Shown: piece by piece, positions 1 to 7,119 of the stretch
Layout: every line of letters begins with the position of its first letter
Position numbering within the stretch: position 1 is the stretch's first letter
Assembly: GCA_009776495.1 (NCBI GenBank)
Contig: WRNS01000005.1
Span: 1-14,501, forward strand
DNA length: 14,501 nt
Source: Methanobrevibacter sp.
Lineage (GTDB): Archaea; Methanobacteriota; Methanobacteria; Methanobacteriales; Methanobacteriaceae
Direction: 5' to 3'
Program-made: the position numbers and the translations under genes
The notes under the pieces: generated by a model
What the model was told of the DNA's origin: nothing
Seen by the model: only the letters and a program-made list of their open reading frames with translations
The model's database searches: none

Positions 1-773
1 TAGATTCAATTAATAATTTTGACTTTCAAAATCTTTGTTTTCCAATAATTATTAAGCCTTCAGATACAAATGAATATTCATATTACTTTCCAACTAAAGA
101 AAGAAATTATATATTTGAAAATGAGGAAGATGCTTTTTCTCATATAAAATTATTATTTTCAAGTAACTACAAAGGAAGGATTATTATTCAGGAATATATT
201 CCTGGTGGAGCTGAAAGTTTATTTACATGTACCACATATTCAAATATAAATGGAAAAATAAAAGCCGTATCTACTGGATGTAAGTTATCACAATATCCAA
301 GTAATGCAGGGACTATTACTTCAGGATTAGTAAAGTATAATAGTGAAATAATTACAAAAACTAAAACTTTATTAGAAGCAAATTACTATTTTGGAATCGC
401 TAATACTGAATATAAATTTGATAAACGTGATAATACATATAAACTTATGGAAATAAATGCTCGCCCTGGTATGTGGAACTATTCTTCTTTTTTAAGCGGA
501 ATAAATATTATTAAATATTTAGTTGATGATTTAATATATAATAAAACGTTATTATATTCAGAAAGCACCGAAATGTTAATTTGGACTAGAAACATTAAAA
601 AAAAAATAAAAATAAATGTTAATAATTATGAAAATAAAGAAATAGTTAAAATATTATTAAAAGAAAAGAAAATATTCAATCCACTAAATAATAAGAATGA
701 TGGTTTAATTTTTAAAATTAGATATTATTTAATATCAATAAAAGAATATCTAAAATTTATTATTAATAGGTAA
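1..773 (+). CDS. ATP-grasp domain ligase, 5'-truncated by the window edge
   Basis: The reading frame is open from base 3 to the TAA at 771-773 with no internal stop (256 residues visible), so the gene begins upstream of the window. An ATG at 447 is only an internal methionine. The visible part looks like the ATP-binding half of an ATP-grasp carboxylate-amine/thiol ligase: FPIIIKPSD near residues 13-21 with the ATP-contacting lysine, QEYIPGG at 63-69 (the hinge-region strand), and the magnesium-binding strand LMEINARPG at 148-156 with E150, N152 and R154, preceded by E136. The C-terminal 90 residues are lysine/asparagine rich with no recognised motif. ATP-grasp enzymes in glycan loci may join an amino acid to a carboxylate, for example of a uronic acid. 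That role is inference and the substrate is unknown. The deacetylase gene follows after 32 bases. Confidence 0.82.
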   Translation, partial: DSINNFDFQNLCFPIIIKPSDTNEYSYYFPTKERNYIFENEEDAFSHIKLLFSSNYKGRIIIQEYIPGGAESLFTCTTYSNINGKIKAVSTGCKLSQYPSNAGTITSGLVKYNSEIITKTKTLLEANYYFGIANTEYKFDKRDNTYKLMEINARPGMWNYSSFLSGINIIKYLVDDLIYNKTLLYSESTEMLIWTRNIKKKIKINVNNYENKEIVKILLKEKKIFNPLNNKNDGLIFKIRYYLISIKEYLKFIINR

Positions 774-805
774 AAATAATTGTTCTTATATTTAAGTATA
801 TTTAT

Positions 806-2104
806 TTGCAAGAATTAACAAAATATATTATTGATTTTCTCTCTCGTTTTCCAATTTCGCAAACAGGCATAGTACATTATGGAAATGTTGATACCATATC
901 AGATAAGACAAGAATTAATATAATTCCGGCTTTTGAAAATTTTGAAATAACTGTATTACCAAAAATTCCTTTTGAGAAAATTGAAAATACACCAATACTT
1001 TACGGAAAACCTGAAATAATAAAGAGGAATGGCGTACTATTTGTTTATGCTGACATTATTGTATCTTCTTTTTTTTTACTTTCACGTTATGAAGAAATAC
1101 TTAAGATAAATTGTCGTGATCAGCATGGGCGTTTTCTTGCAAAAGATGCTATTATTTTTCAACAAGGATATGGGGACAGACCATTAGTCGATGAATATGG
1201 TTTTTTACTTCGTAAATGGTTAAGAGAAGTTTTTACTACGGAGAATGAGATTATTGTTCCTATAGAGAAAAGGGGATTTAACAAAATATCTCTTACTCAT
1301 GATATTGATATTCCTTTTCGTTTTGAGCGTTTTACTGTTGTATATAAGCAAATAATTAAAAACATACTAAAATATAATTATATAAGTTCTCCATTTAAAA
1401 AATACCTTAACGAACAGTACGATAACTATTACACTTTTCCTAAGATGATTAATTATGATGAAAATTTAAGAATAGCATTAAAAGAAATCAAAATTGAAAG
1501 TATTTATTTCCTAATAACAGCAGGATCATTTTGTAATAGAAAATATTATGATCTTTATTCTAAAAAAATTGATAGATTAATTAATACTTTGAAAAAATCA
1601 GGCGCAGAAATAGGTCTTCATATTAGTTATGAAGCTGGTATAAAGCCAGAAAAAATAAATTGTGAGATAGAGAAGTATAAGAATAAAATAAAAACTGATA
1701 AATTTATTAGTCGCCATCATTTTTTGTCATGGCGTGAGCCTGAAGATGTTGTTTATATAGAAAAGGAAGGAATTACAGATGATTATTCATTGGGGTATGC
1801 GGATAGTATTGGCTTTCGTGTTGGAACCTGTTTACCATATAAATTTATTAATCCTCGATCAAAAAAAATAACAAATATTATAGTCCATCCGCTTGAAATT
1901 ATGGAAGTTACTCTTAGTCGCCAAAATTATATGAACCTTGATTATGATAATGCATTTATTCAATGTAAAAAAATAATTGATCAAACGTATAAAAATAATG
2001 GAGAAATTGTTTTACTATGGCATAATGATTCATTCTTGGATTCTAATTATTTTGAAAAATTATATAAAAATATTTTGGAATATATAGTGTTTTTAACTCA
2101 ATAA
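806..2104 (+). CDS. Polysaccharide deacetylase-like protein (NodB-type fold with N-terminal extension)
   Basis: This 432-residue protein resembles the surface-polysaccharide-cluster deacetylases that carry a DUF7033-like N-terminal domain. Roughly residues 1-155 form that extension, including a segment with LLSRYEE. The catalytic-type domain follows: a THDID motif (H165, D166, D168) matches the NodB first motif, GLHISYEAG carries H272 of the metal-binding motif, RHHFLSW starts at R303, and LLWHND (H406, D408) matches the terminal motif. No signal peptide is evident, so cytoplasmic or membrane-peripheral action is likely. It may remove an acyl group from a sugar or lipid-linked intermediate, but many members of this subgroup have no proven substrate. 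The start is uncertain: TTG at 806 has no good ribosome binding site, and the only upstream in-frame alternative before the stop at 767 is the rare ATT at 779. Confidence 0.85.
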   Translation: MQELTKYIIDFLSRFPISQTGIVHYGNVDTISDKTRINIIPAFENFEITVLPKIPFEKIENTPILYGKPEIIKRNGVLFVYADIIVSSFFLLSRYEEILKINCRDQHGRFLAKDAIIFQQGYGDRPLVDEYGFLLRKWLREVFTTENEIIVPIEKRGFNKISLTHDIDIPFRFERFTVVYKQIIKNILKYNYISSPFKKYLNEQYDNYYTFPKMINYDENLRIALKEIKIESIYFLITAGSFCNRKYYDLYSKKIDRLINTLKKSGAEIGLHISYEAGIKPEKINCEIEKYKNKIKTDKFISRHHFLSWREPEDVVYIEKEGITDDYSLGYADSIGFRVGTCLPYKFINPRSKKITNIIVHPLEIMEVTLSRQNYMNLDYDNAFIQCKKIIDQTYKNNGEIVLLWHNDSFLDSNYFEKLYKNILEYIVFLTQ

Positions 2105-2117
2105 AAAGGCATAATAA

Positions 2118-3074
2118 TTGATAAAAGATAAATGTATTTTTATTACTGGAGGAGCCGGTTTTATTGCAAATCGTTTAATAAATATTTTGGTTGAAGAAAA
2201 TAATATAATAGTTTATGATAATTTTCACCGCGACACTTTATCATTTACAACATATGCTAATCATAAAAATTTAAAGATAATTAAAGGAGATGTGTTGGAT
2301 TACGAACTCCTAGAAAAATCTATGGAAAATTCTGATATTGTAGTGCATGCAGCTGCTATTGCAGGAATAGATACAGTAATAAAAAGCCCTACTAATACAA
2401 TGAGAGTAAATATGATTGGTACTGCTAATGTGTTAGAAGCAGCAAAAATTAACAAAATATCAGGAAGGATAATAGATTTTTCAACTTCAGAAGTTTTTGG
2501 AAGTTATGCATTCAAACCAACTGAAGATACAGAAACAGTTGCCGGTAGTGCCGGTGAAGCCCGTTGGACATATGCTGTAAGTAAATTGGCAGGAGAGCAT
2601 TTGGCTATGGCTTATTATAGAGAATTTATGTTACCTATATCTTCAGTACGGCCTTTTAATGTCTATGGTCCTGGACAAACCGGTGAAGGTGCTATACAAG
2701 TTTTCATAAAAAAAGCAATAAAAAATGAGGATCTGTGTATATACGGAGACGGAAATCAAATAAGAGCATGGTGCTATGTAGACGATTTTGTAGATTGTTT
2801 GATACGTTGTATTGAGAATCCAAAAGCAGTAGGAGAGTCTTTTAATATTGGAAATTCACGTGCAGTTTTAACGACATACGGATTAGCACAAACAGTATGC
2901 AGGGTTTTACATTCATCATCAAAGATAATATATAAACCTGCTCTTTCCGCAGAGATAGAATTAAGAATACCTTCTGTTGATAAAGCGTTTAATATCCTGG
3001 GATTTAAAGCAAAAGTTGATATTGATGATGGTATATTACGAACAGCAGAATGGATAGAAAGAAACTTACCATGA
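2118..3074 (+). CDS. NAD-dependent sugar-nucleotide epimerase/dehydratase/decarboxylase (extended SDR)
   Basis: This 318-residue extended short-chain dehydrogenase/reductase acts on a nucleotide sugar. It shows the NAD-binding TGGAGFIA motif (10-17), STSEVFG (122-128), the catalytic YAVSK (Y152, K156), RPFNVYGPGQ (178-187) and R216 in GNQIRAW. The Glu at 125 after Ser/Thr, together with R216, resembles UDP-glucuronate decarboxylases (ArnA, UXS) and 4,6-dehydratases of the LegB type more than simple 4-epimerases, which usually carry Ser-Ala/Ser-Ser at that place. A keto-sugar product for the next gene's aminotransferase is therefore likely (inference). The TTG start has AAGG at 2106-2109, eight bases upstream. 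Its TGA overlaps the next ATG in an ATGA, suggesting translational coupling. Base composition is richer in G+C than the transferase genes: bases 2521-2580 contain 30 G or C, although that line is an extreme. Confidence 0.9.
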   Translation: MIKDKCIFITGGAGFIANRLINILVEENNIIVYDNFHRDTLSFTTYANHKNLKIIKGDVLDYELLEKSMENSDIVVHAAAIAGIDTVIKSPTNTMRVNMIGTANVLEAAKINKISGRIIDFSTSEVFGSYAFKPTEDTETVAGSAGEARWTYAVSKLAGEHLAMAYYREFMLPISSVRPFNVYGPGQTGEGAIQVFIKKAIKNEDLCIYGDGNQIRAWCYVDDFVDCLIRCIENPKAVGESFNIGNSRAVLTTYGLAQTVCRVLHSSSKIIYKPALSAEIELRIPSVDKAFNILGFKAKVDIDDGILRTAEWIERNLP

Positions 3075-4171
3075 TAAAGCTAGCTAAACCATATATTACA
3101 GAGGATTGTATTAATGATGTTATAGATGTTCTACGTTCTGGAAATTTTGTTCAGGGTAAAAATGTACAAAAACTTGAAGAAACAATAAAAGCATATTTGG
3201 GGGTTAAGAATGCGGTTGTTGTTTCTAGTTGTACTGCTGCATTACATTTAGCTTTGTTAACATTAGGAATAGGTCCTGGTGATGAAGTAATAGTCCCTGC
3301 ATTTACATTTCCGGCAACAACTAATATGGTTGAATGTGTAGGGGCAAAAAATGTATTGGTAGATATCAATCTTGATGATTTTTGTATTAACACTTCTTTA
3401 ATAGAAGGTGCTATTACCTCCAAAACAAAAGCCATTTTACCAGTACACGAGTTTGGTCAAGCTGCTAAAATGGATAAAGTTATGGAGATATCCGAAAAAT
3501 ATGGTTTAAAAGTTATTGAAGATGCTGCCTGTGCGCTTGGTACGGAATATAATGGTAAGAAGGTTGGTACATTTGGCGATATAGGTTGCTTTAGCCTTCA
3601 TCCAAGAAAAGCAATTACATCTGGTGAGGGAGGAATACTTGTAACGAATAATGAGGATTTAACACATTCAATGAGTATACTAAGAAATCATGGAATAGAA
3701 AATCATACAGGATCAATTGATTTTGTGATTGCGGGCTATAATTATAGAATGACTGATTTTCAAGCGGCTTTATGTTTACCTCAGCTTGATATTATTGAAC
3801 ATATAATAGAGGAACGAATATGTCAGGCAGAAAATTACAATAATAATTTTAAAGAAATTAAAATCCTTACGACACCACACGTTTTTTCAGATCGTAAAAT
3901 GGTATATCAAACTTACCATATTATTTTAGATAAAAAATTTGATAGAAATATTATCATAAAAAGATTAAAAGAGAAAGAGATAGAAACTAATTACGGTGCT
4001 TATGCAATAAATATTCTTTCTTATTACTCAAAAAACTATGGTTACAAACCGAATGATTATCCAAATGCGGTATTTGCATTCGAGCAAGGATTAGCATTAC
4101 CAATTGGTATGCATGTACAGGGCTGTGATATTTTAAAAATTACGTCAGAATTAAAAGGTTTGTTATCTTAA
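3071..4171 (+). CDS. DegT/DnrJ/EryC1/StrS-family PLP-dependent sugar aminotransferase
   Basis: The protein has 366 residues from the ATG at 3071, chosen because it forms an ATGA overlap with the upstream stop. An in-frame ATG at 3050 would add seven residues but overlap the upstream gene by 25 bases. Family marks are VIEDAACALGT (D151, contacting the PLP pyridine nitrogen), GDIGCFSLHPRK with the Schiff-base lysine K180, and the following TSGEGG (183-188). The enzyme would transfer an amino group from glutamate to a keto-sugar nucleotide. The lysine context (SxHPxKxxxxGEGG) is like C4-aminotransferases such as ArnB, PglE or PseC. The C3-type WbpE/QdtB enzymes usually show a YGDGGA-type sequence there, from my recollection of those families. 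Position between the SDR and the acyltransferase supports a keto-to-amine step in one pathway. Confidence 0.92.
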   Translation: MIKLAKPYITEDCINDVIDVLRSGNFVQGKNVQKLEETIKAYLGVKNAVVVSSCTAALHLALLTLGIGPGDEVIVPAFTFPATTNMVECVGAKNVLVDINLDDFCINTSLIEGAITSKTKAILPVHEFGQAAKMDKVMEISEKYGLKVIEDAACALGTEYNGKKVGTFGDIGCFSLHPRKAITSGEGGILVTNNEDLTHSMSILRNHGIENHTGSIDFVIAGYNYRMTDFQAALCLPQLDIIEHIIEERICQAENYNNNFKEIKILTTPHVFSDRKMVYQTYHIILDKKFDRNIIIKRLKEKEIETNYGAYAINILSYYSKNYGYKPNDYPNAVFAFEQGLALPIGMHVQGCDILKITSELKGLLS

Positions 4172-4173
4172 TC

Positions 4174-4689
4174 ATGAAAAATAGATTATATAATAAATTC
4201 AGATCACTTATCTATAGTTTGATTTATGATAAAAAAAAGGAAAATAATCGATTTTTATCTTTACCTGATTATTTCATTGATAGATGGGAAAAAGCTCAAT
4301 TAATGGGGTTTGGAGAAGGTACCTCGGTTTATGATTCATGTTTGGTATTAGGTGATGTATATATAGGAAAAAATACATGGATTGGCCCTTATACAATATT
4401 AGATGGTTCCGGAGGCGGGTTAACAATAGGCAATGATTGTGATATTTGCGCTGGGGTACAAATATATACACATTGTACTGTTAATCGAATTATTAAAGGT
4501 TTGGAGATGGAAAAAGCCCCTGTAACTATTGGGAGTAATGTTTATATTGGACCTAATGTAGTTATATCAATGGGGTGTCATATTGGAGATCGTGTAATTA
4601 TTGGAGCAAATAGTTTTGTTAATAAAGATATACCTTCAAATACAAAGGTATTTGGAACACCAATAAAAATAATTGAAACAATAGAGTAA
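4174..4689 (+). CDS. Left-handed beta-helix (hexapeptide repeat) acyltransferase
   Basis: This 171-residue protein has a basic N-terminal region (1-45) followed by hexapeptide repeats such as VYIGKN, LTIGND, VTIGSN, VYIGPN and VIIGAN, which build a left-handed parallel beta-helix trimer. H100 in QIYTHCTV is at the place of the catalytic histidine in the WbbJ/galactoside acetyltransferase group. A short C-terminal segment ends in FGTPIKIIETIE, the usual closing strand of the family. It probably moves an acetyl group from acetyl-CoA to a sugar. The preceding aminotransferase suggests N-acetylation of the new amine, but O-acetylation cannot be excluded. It lacks the FTN-type segment I associate with WbpD. 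The ATG lies two bases after the upstream stop, with only a distant AAGG at 4155-4158. Confidence 0.85.
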   Translation: MKNRLYNKFRSLIYSLIYDKKKENNRFLSLPDYFIDRWEKAQLMGFGEGTSVYDSCLVLGDVYIGKNTWIGPYTILDGSGGGLTIGNDCDICAGVQIYTHCTVNRIIKGLEMEKAPVTIGSNVYIGPNVVISMGCHIGDRVIIGANSFVNKDIPSNTKVFGTPIKIIETIE

Positions 4690-4696
4690 ATATTTT

Positions 4697-4700
4697 GGGG
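4697..4700 (+). promoter_or_regulatory. Ribosome binding site that decides the amidotransferase start
   Basis: GGGG ends six bases before the ATG at 4707. An upstream in-frame TTG at 4695 overlaps this site and has no ribosome binding site of its own, so 4707 is the better start. Confidence 0.6.
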
Positions 4701-4706
4701 AATAAT

Positions 4707-5855
4707 ATGATAAAACAATCATGTATAAGATGCATATATGATGAAACAATTCCAATGATACATTTTGATTCAAATGGTATATGTAATTATTGTCATCAAT
4801 ATGAAGAAATGGACAAACAATATCCGAAGGGAGAGGCTGGTAAGCAAATATTGAATAGTATTGTTGAAAAAATAAAAATTGATGGACGAAAAAATAAGTA
4901 TGATGTAGTTATTGGTGTAAGTGGAGGTTGCGATTCTTCTTTTATGTTACATTTAGCGAAGCAATATAGTTTAAGGCCTCTTGCTGTTCATTTTAATAAT
5001 ACATGGAATTCTCATATTGCAAATGAAAATATACAGGTCATGACAAAAATATTAAATATAGATTTATTTACTATAAAAGTAGATGATAATGAATATAATG
5101 ATATTTTCAAATCTTTTTTCAAAGCATCTGTACCGGAAATTGATACACCTTCTGATATTGGACTGGCAGCTACTCATTATATTGCAGCCGCAAAATATGG
5201 TATTAAATACATATGGGAAGGACATTCTTTTAGGACTGAAGGAATATCTCCTATGGGATGGTTCTATATGGATGCTAAATATATTGATTCTATTCAGAAA
5301 ATATTTGGAACAAAGAAAATAAAAACTCTTCCTAATCTTTGGTTAGGTAAATGGATGAGATGGATGATATTAGATAAAATAAAAAAAATGAGACCTTTGT
5401 ATTATTATGATTATGATAAAGAAGAGATAAAAAAAATGCTTCATGAAAAATATGGATGGCAATGGTATGGCGGACATCATATGGAGAATAAAACAGCATA
5501 TTTTGCTAACAATTATTATTTACCAAAAAAATTTAATATTGATTTACGTTATTGTGAACTATCTGCTTTGGTAAGAAGTGGACAAATGACAAGAGATGCG
5601 GCTTTATTTGAAATAAAAAAAGAAAAACAATTTAGCATGGATATTCTTGATGAAATCAAAAATAAATTGCATTTTTCTAATTTTGAATTTTCTGAAATTA
5701 TGAATGCACCAGTAAAATCTTATCGTGATTTTAATACGTATAAACAAGTATTTGAAAAATTAAAGCCTGTTTTTTGGTTATTATATAAATTTAATCTTGT
5801 AACAAAAAGTTTTTATGTAAAATATACTAATAAAGATGAAAAAAAAGGAAATTAA
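4707..5855 (+). CDS. N-acetyl sugar amidotransferase (WbpG/PseA/WbuX family)
   Basis: This protein has 382 residues from the ATG at 4707. The N terminus carries two CxxC pairs (C6-C9 and C26-C29), typical of this family and probably binding a metal. A PP-loop ATP pyrophosphatase motif follows at VSGGCDSS (71-78), which binds ATP to adenylate the substrate. Later conserved-looking stretches include IWEGHSFRTEG and YGWQWYGGHH. In the characterised relatives WbpG and PseA, the enzyme turns an acetamido group of a nucleotide sugar into an acetamidino group. WbpG is associated with a HisH/HisF pair that supplies ammonia, and no such pair is in this window. Location just after the SDR, aminotransferase and acyltransferase makes a newly acetylated sugar the likely substrate (inference). 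The next gene starts 20 bases before this one ends. Confidence 0.9.
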   Translation: MIKQSCIRCIYDETIPMIHFDSNGICNYCHQYEEMDKQYPKGEAGKQILNSIVEKIKIDGRKNKYDVVIGVSGGCDSSFMLHLAKQYSLRPLAVHFNNTWNSHIANENIQVMTKILNIDLFTIKVDDNEYNDIFKSFFKASVPEIDTPSDIGLAATHYIAAAKYGIKYIWEGHSFRTEGISPMGWFYMDAKYIDSIQKIFGTKKIKTLPNLWLGKWMRWMILDKIKKMRPLYYYDYDKEEIKKMLHEKYGWQWYGGHHMENKTAYFANNYYLPKKFNIDLRYCELSALVRSGQMTRDAALFEIKKEKQFSMDILDEIKNKLHFSNFEFSEIMNAPVKSYRDFNTYKQVFEKLKPVFWLLYKFNLVTKSFYVKYTNKDEKKGN

Positions 5856-7119
5856 AATATTTATTGGTCTGTTAGAAGTCGCTGGTTATTTTAGTAGTTT
5901 GAATGAGGGTTTTCATGAGTTAGGTATAAAATCATTTTTTTTTCAATATTGGCATAGAAAATACTATAATAATGGAACATTATTTATGCGATGCTGTCAA
6001 TTTGTTTCATCAACAAGGATGACTAATAAAATAATTAGTATTTTATTTTTTCCTATAGATTTATTTCTTAGGATGATTATTTTTTGTTGGGCCATTTTTT
6101 ATTTTAATGTTTTTATCTATGCCTCTACAAGTACATTTTTTTGGTATAAAGAATTATGGTTATTGAAAAAAATGGGAAAAAAAATTATTTTTGTTTTTTT
6201 AGGAACGGAATCAAGACCTGATTACTTAAGTGGAAACATAATAAATGATTTATACTTAAAGAAAGATGAAATTAAGAATATAGAAGAATGTGTTAAAAAT
6301 ACGTTAATTAAGAAAAATAATATAAGTAAAATCGAAAAATATGCTGATATTTGTATTAATCATCCACCATGTGCTTTTTTTCAAACAAAACCATATATTA
6401 AATGGTTGTATATTGGTTTCCCTTTTTCTGAAAAAGAGATTAATAAAATAATAAAATATAAAAAAAAGAAACCTAATAGAAATGTGAATATTCTTCATGC
6501 TCCATCAAATCCAAAAACAAAAGGAACTAAAATTATTAGTGAAATAATAGGTAAGTTGAAAAATGAAGGAAAAAAAATTGATTATATAGAATTAATAGAC
6601 TTATCAAACACCGAAGTGTTAGAATTAATAGGTAAATGCGATTTTGTTATAGATGAATTATATTCTGATATTCCTATTGGAAGACTTGGTGTTGAAACAG
6701 CTTTTGCAGGGAAGACAATAGTAAATGCTGGTTATTATGGTGAATTTATTAATAAAGATTATGATAAAGAGGTTATTCCACCTACAATATATTGTGAACC
6801 ATCTAAAATTGAAAATGAAATAAGATTACTAATTTCTGATTATAATTTACGTAGTAAATCAGGAAAAAAAAATTATGAATTTGTTTTAAATAATTGGAAA
6901 GCTAAAGATGTTGCTAACAGATATATTAATATTATTAAAAATAATATACCAAAAATATGGTTTGGAGATCCATATGATTTACATTATATTTATGGTTATG
7001 GGCAATCAAAGGAGCAATTACAAAAAGTAATTGATGCAATAATATATAAAAAAGGTATAGATGGTTTTGGAATTTCAGATAAGCCATATTTAATAAAAAA
7101 ACTCATTTTTAAATGTTAA
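5836..7119 (+). CDS. Divergent GT-B-fold glycosyltransferase
   Basis: This 427-residue protein has no strong N-terminal family motif. A hydrophobic stretch at about 66-95 suggests membrane attachment or a buried helix. The C-terminal half fits the donor-binding domain of a GT-B enzyme: ILHAPSNPKTKG (219-230), a segment IELIDLSNTEVLELI (251-265), CDFVIDEL (268-275), and GVETAFAGK (285-293), in which E287 corresponds to the conserved glutamate of GT4-like enzymes. The donor and acceptor cannot be predicted. The ATG at 5836 lies inside the end of the amidotransferase gene, so expression is probably coupled. An A8 tract directly follows the start codon (5839-5846), and further 8-9-base homopolymers occur inside the gene (5935-5943, 6177-6184, 6864-6872), but the frame is intact throughout. 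Confidence 0.68.
   Translation: MKKKEIKIFIGLLEVAGYFSSLNEGFHELGIKSFFFQYWHRKYYNNGTLFMRCCQFVSSTRMTNKIISILFFPIDLFLRMIIFCWAIFYFNVFIYASTSTFFWYKELWLLKKMGKKIIFVFLGTESRPDYLSGNIINDLYLKKDEIKNIEECVKNTLIKKNNISKIEKYADICINHPPCAFFQTKPYIKWLYIGFPFSEKEINKIIKYKKKKPNRNVNILHAPSNPKTKGTKIISEIIGKLKNEGKKIDYIELIDLSNTEVLELIGKCDFVIDELYSDIPIGRLGVETAFAGKTIVNAGYYGEFINKDYDKEVIPPTIYCEPSKIENEIRLLISDYNLRSKSGKKNYEFVLNNWKAKDVANRYINIIKNNIPKIWFGDPYDLHYIYGYGQSKEQLQKVIDAIIYKKGIDGFGISDKPYLIKKLIFKC

Noticed and set aside
774..805. Possible promoter between the ATP-grasp and deacetylase genes
   Set aside because: The 32-base gap is AT-rich without a recognisable pair of promoter boxes or a hairpin, so continuous transcription is the simpler reading.
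3050..3070. Upstream ATG extending the aminotransferase by seven residues
   Set aside because: It would overlap the SDR gene by 25 bases, while the ATG at 3071 forms the usual ATGA overlap and gives the normal N terminus of the family.
3151..3435. Minus-strand open frame of 94 codons within the aminotransferase gene, and similar frames at 4274-4471, 6304-6498, 9586-9849, 10015-10359, 10422-10610 and 11996-12244
   Set aside because: Each lies opposite or mostly opposite a well-supported gene with clear family motifs, has no recognisable product and no convincing ribosome binding site.
5083..5322. Plus-strand open frame of 79 codons inside the amidotransferase gene
   Set aside because: It is an alternate frame of a gene with intact PP-loop and family motifs and encodes nothing recognisable.
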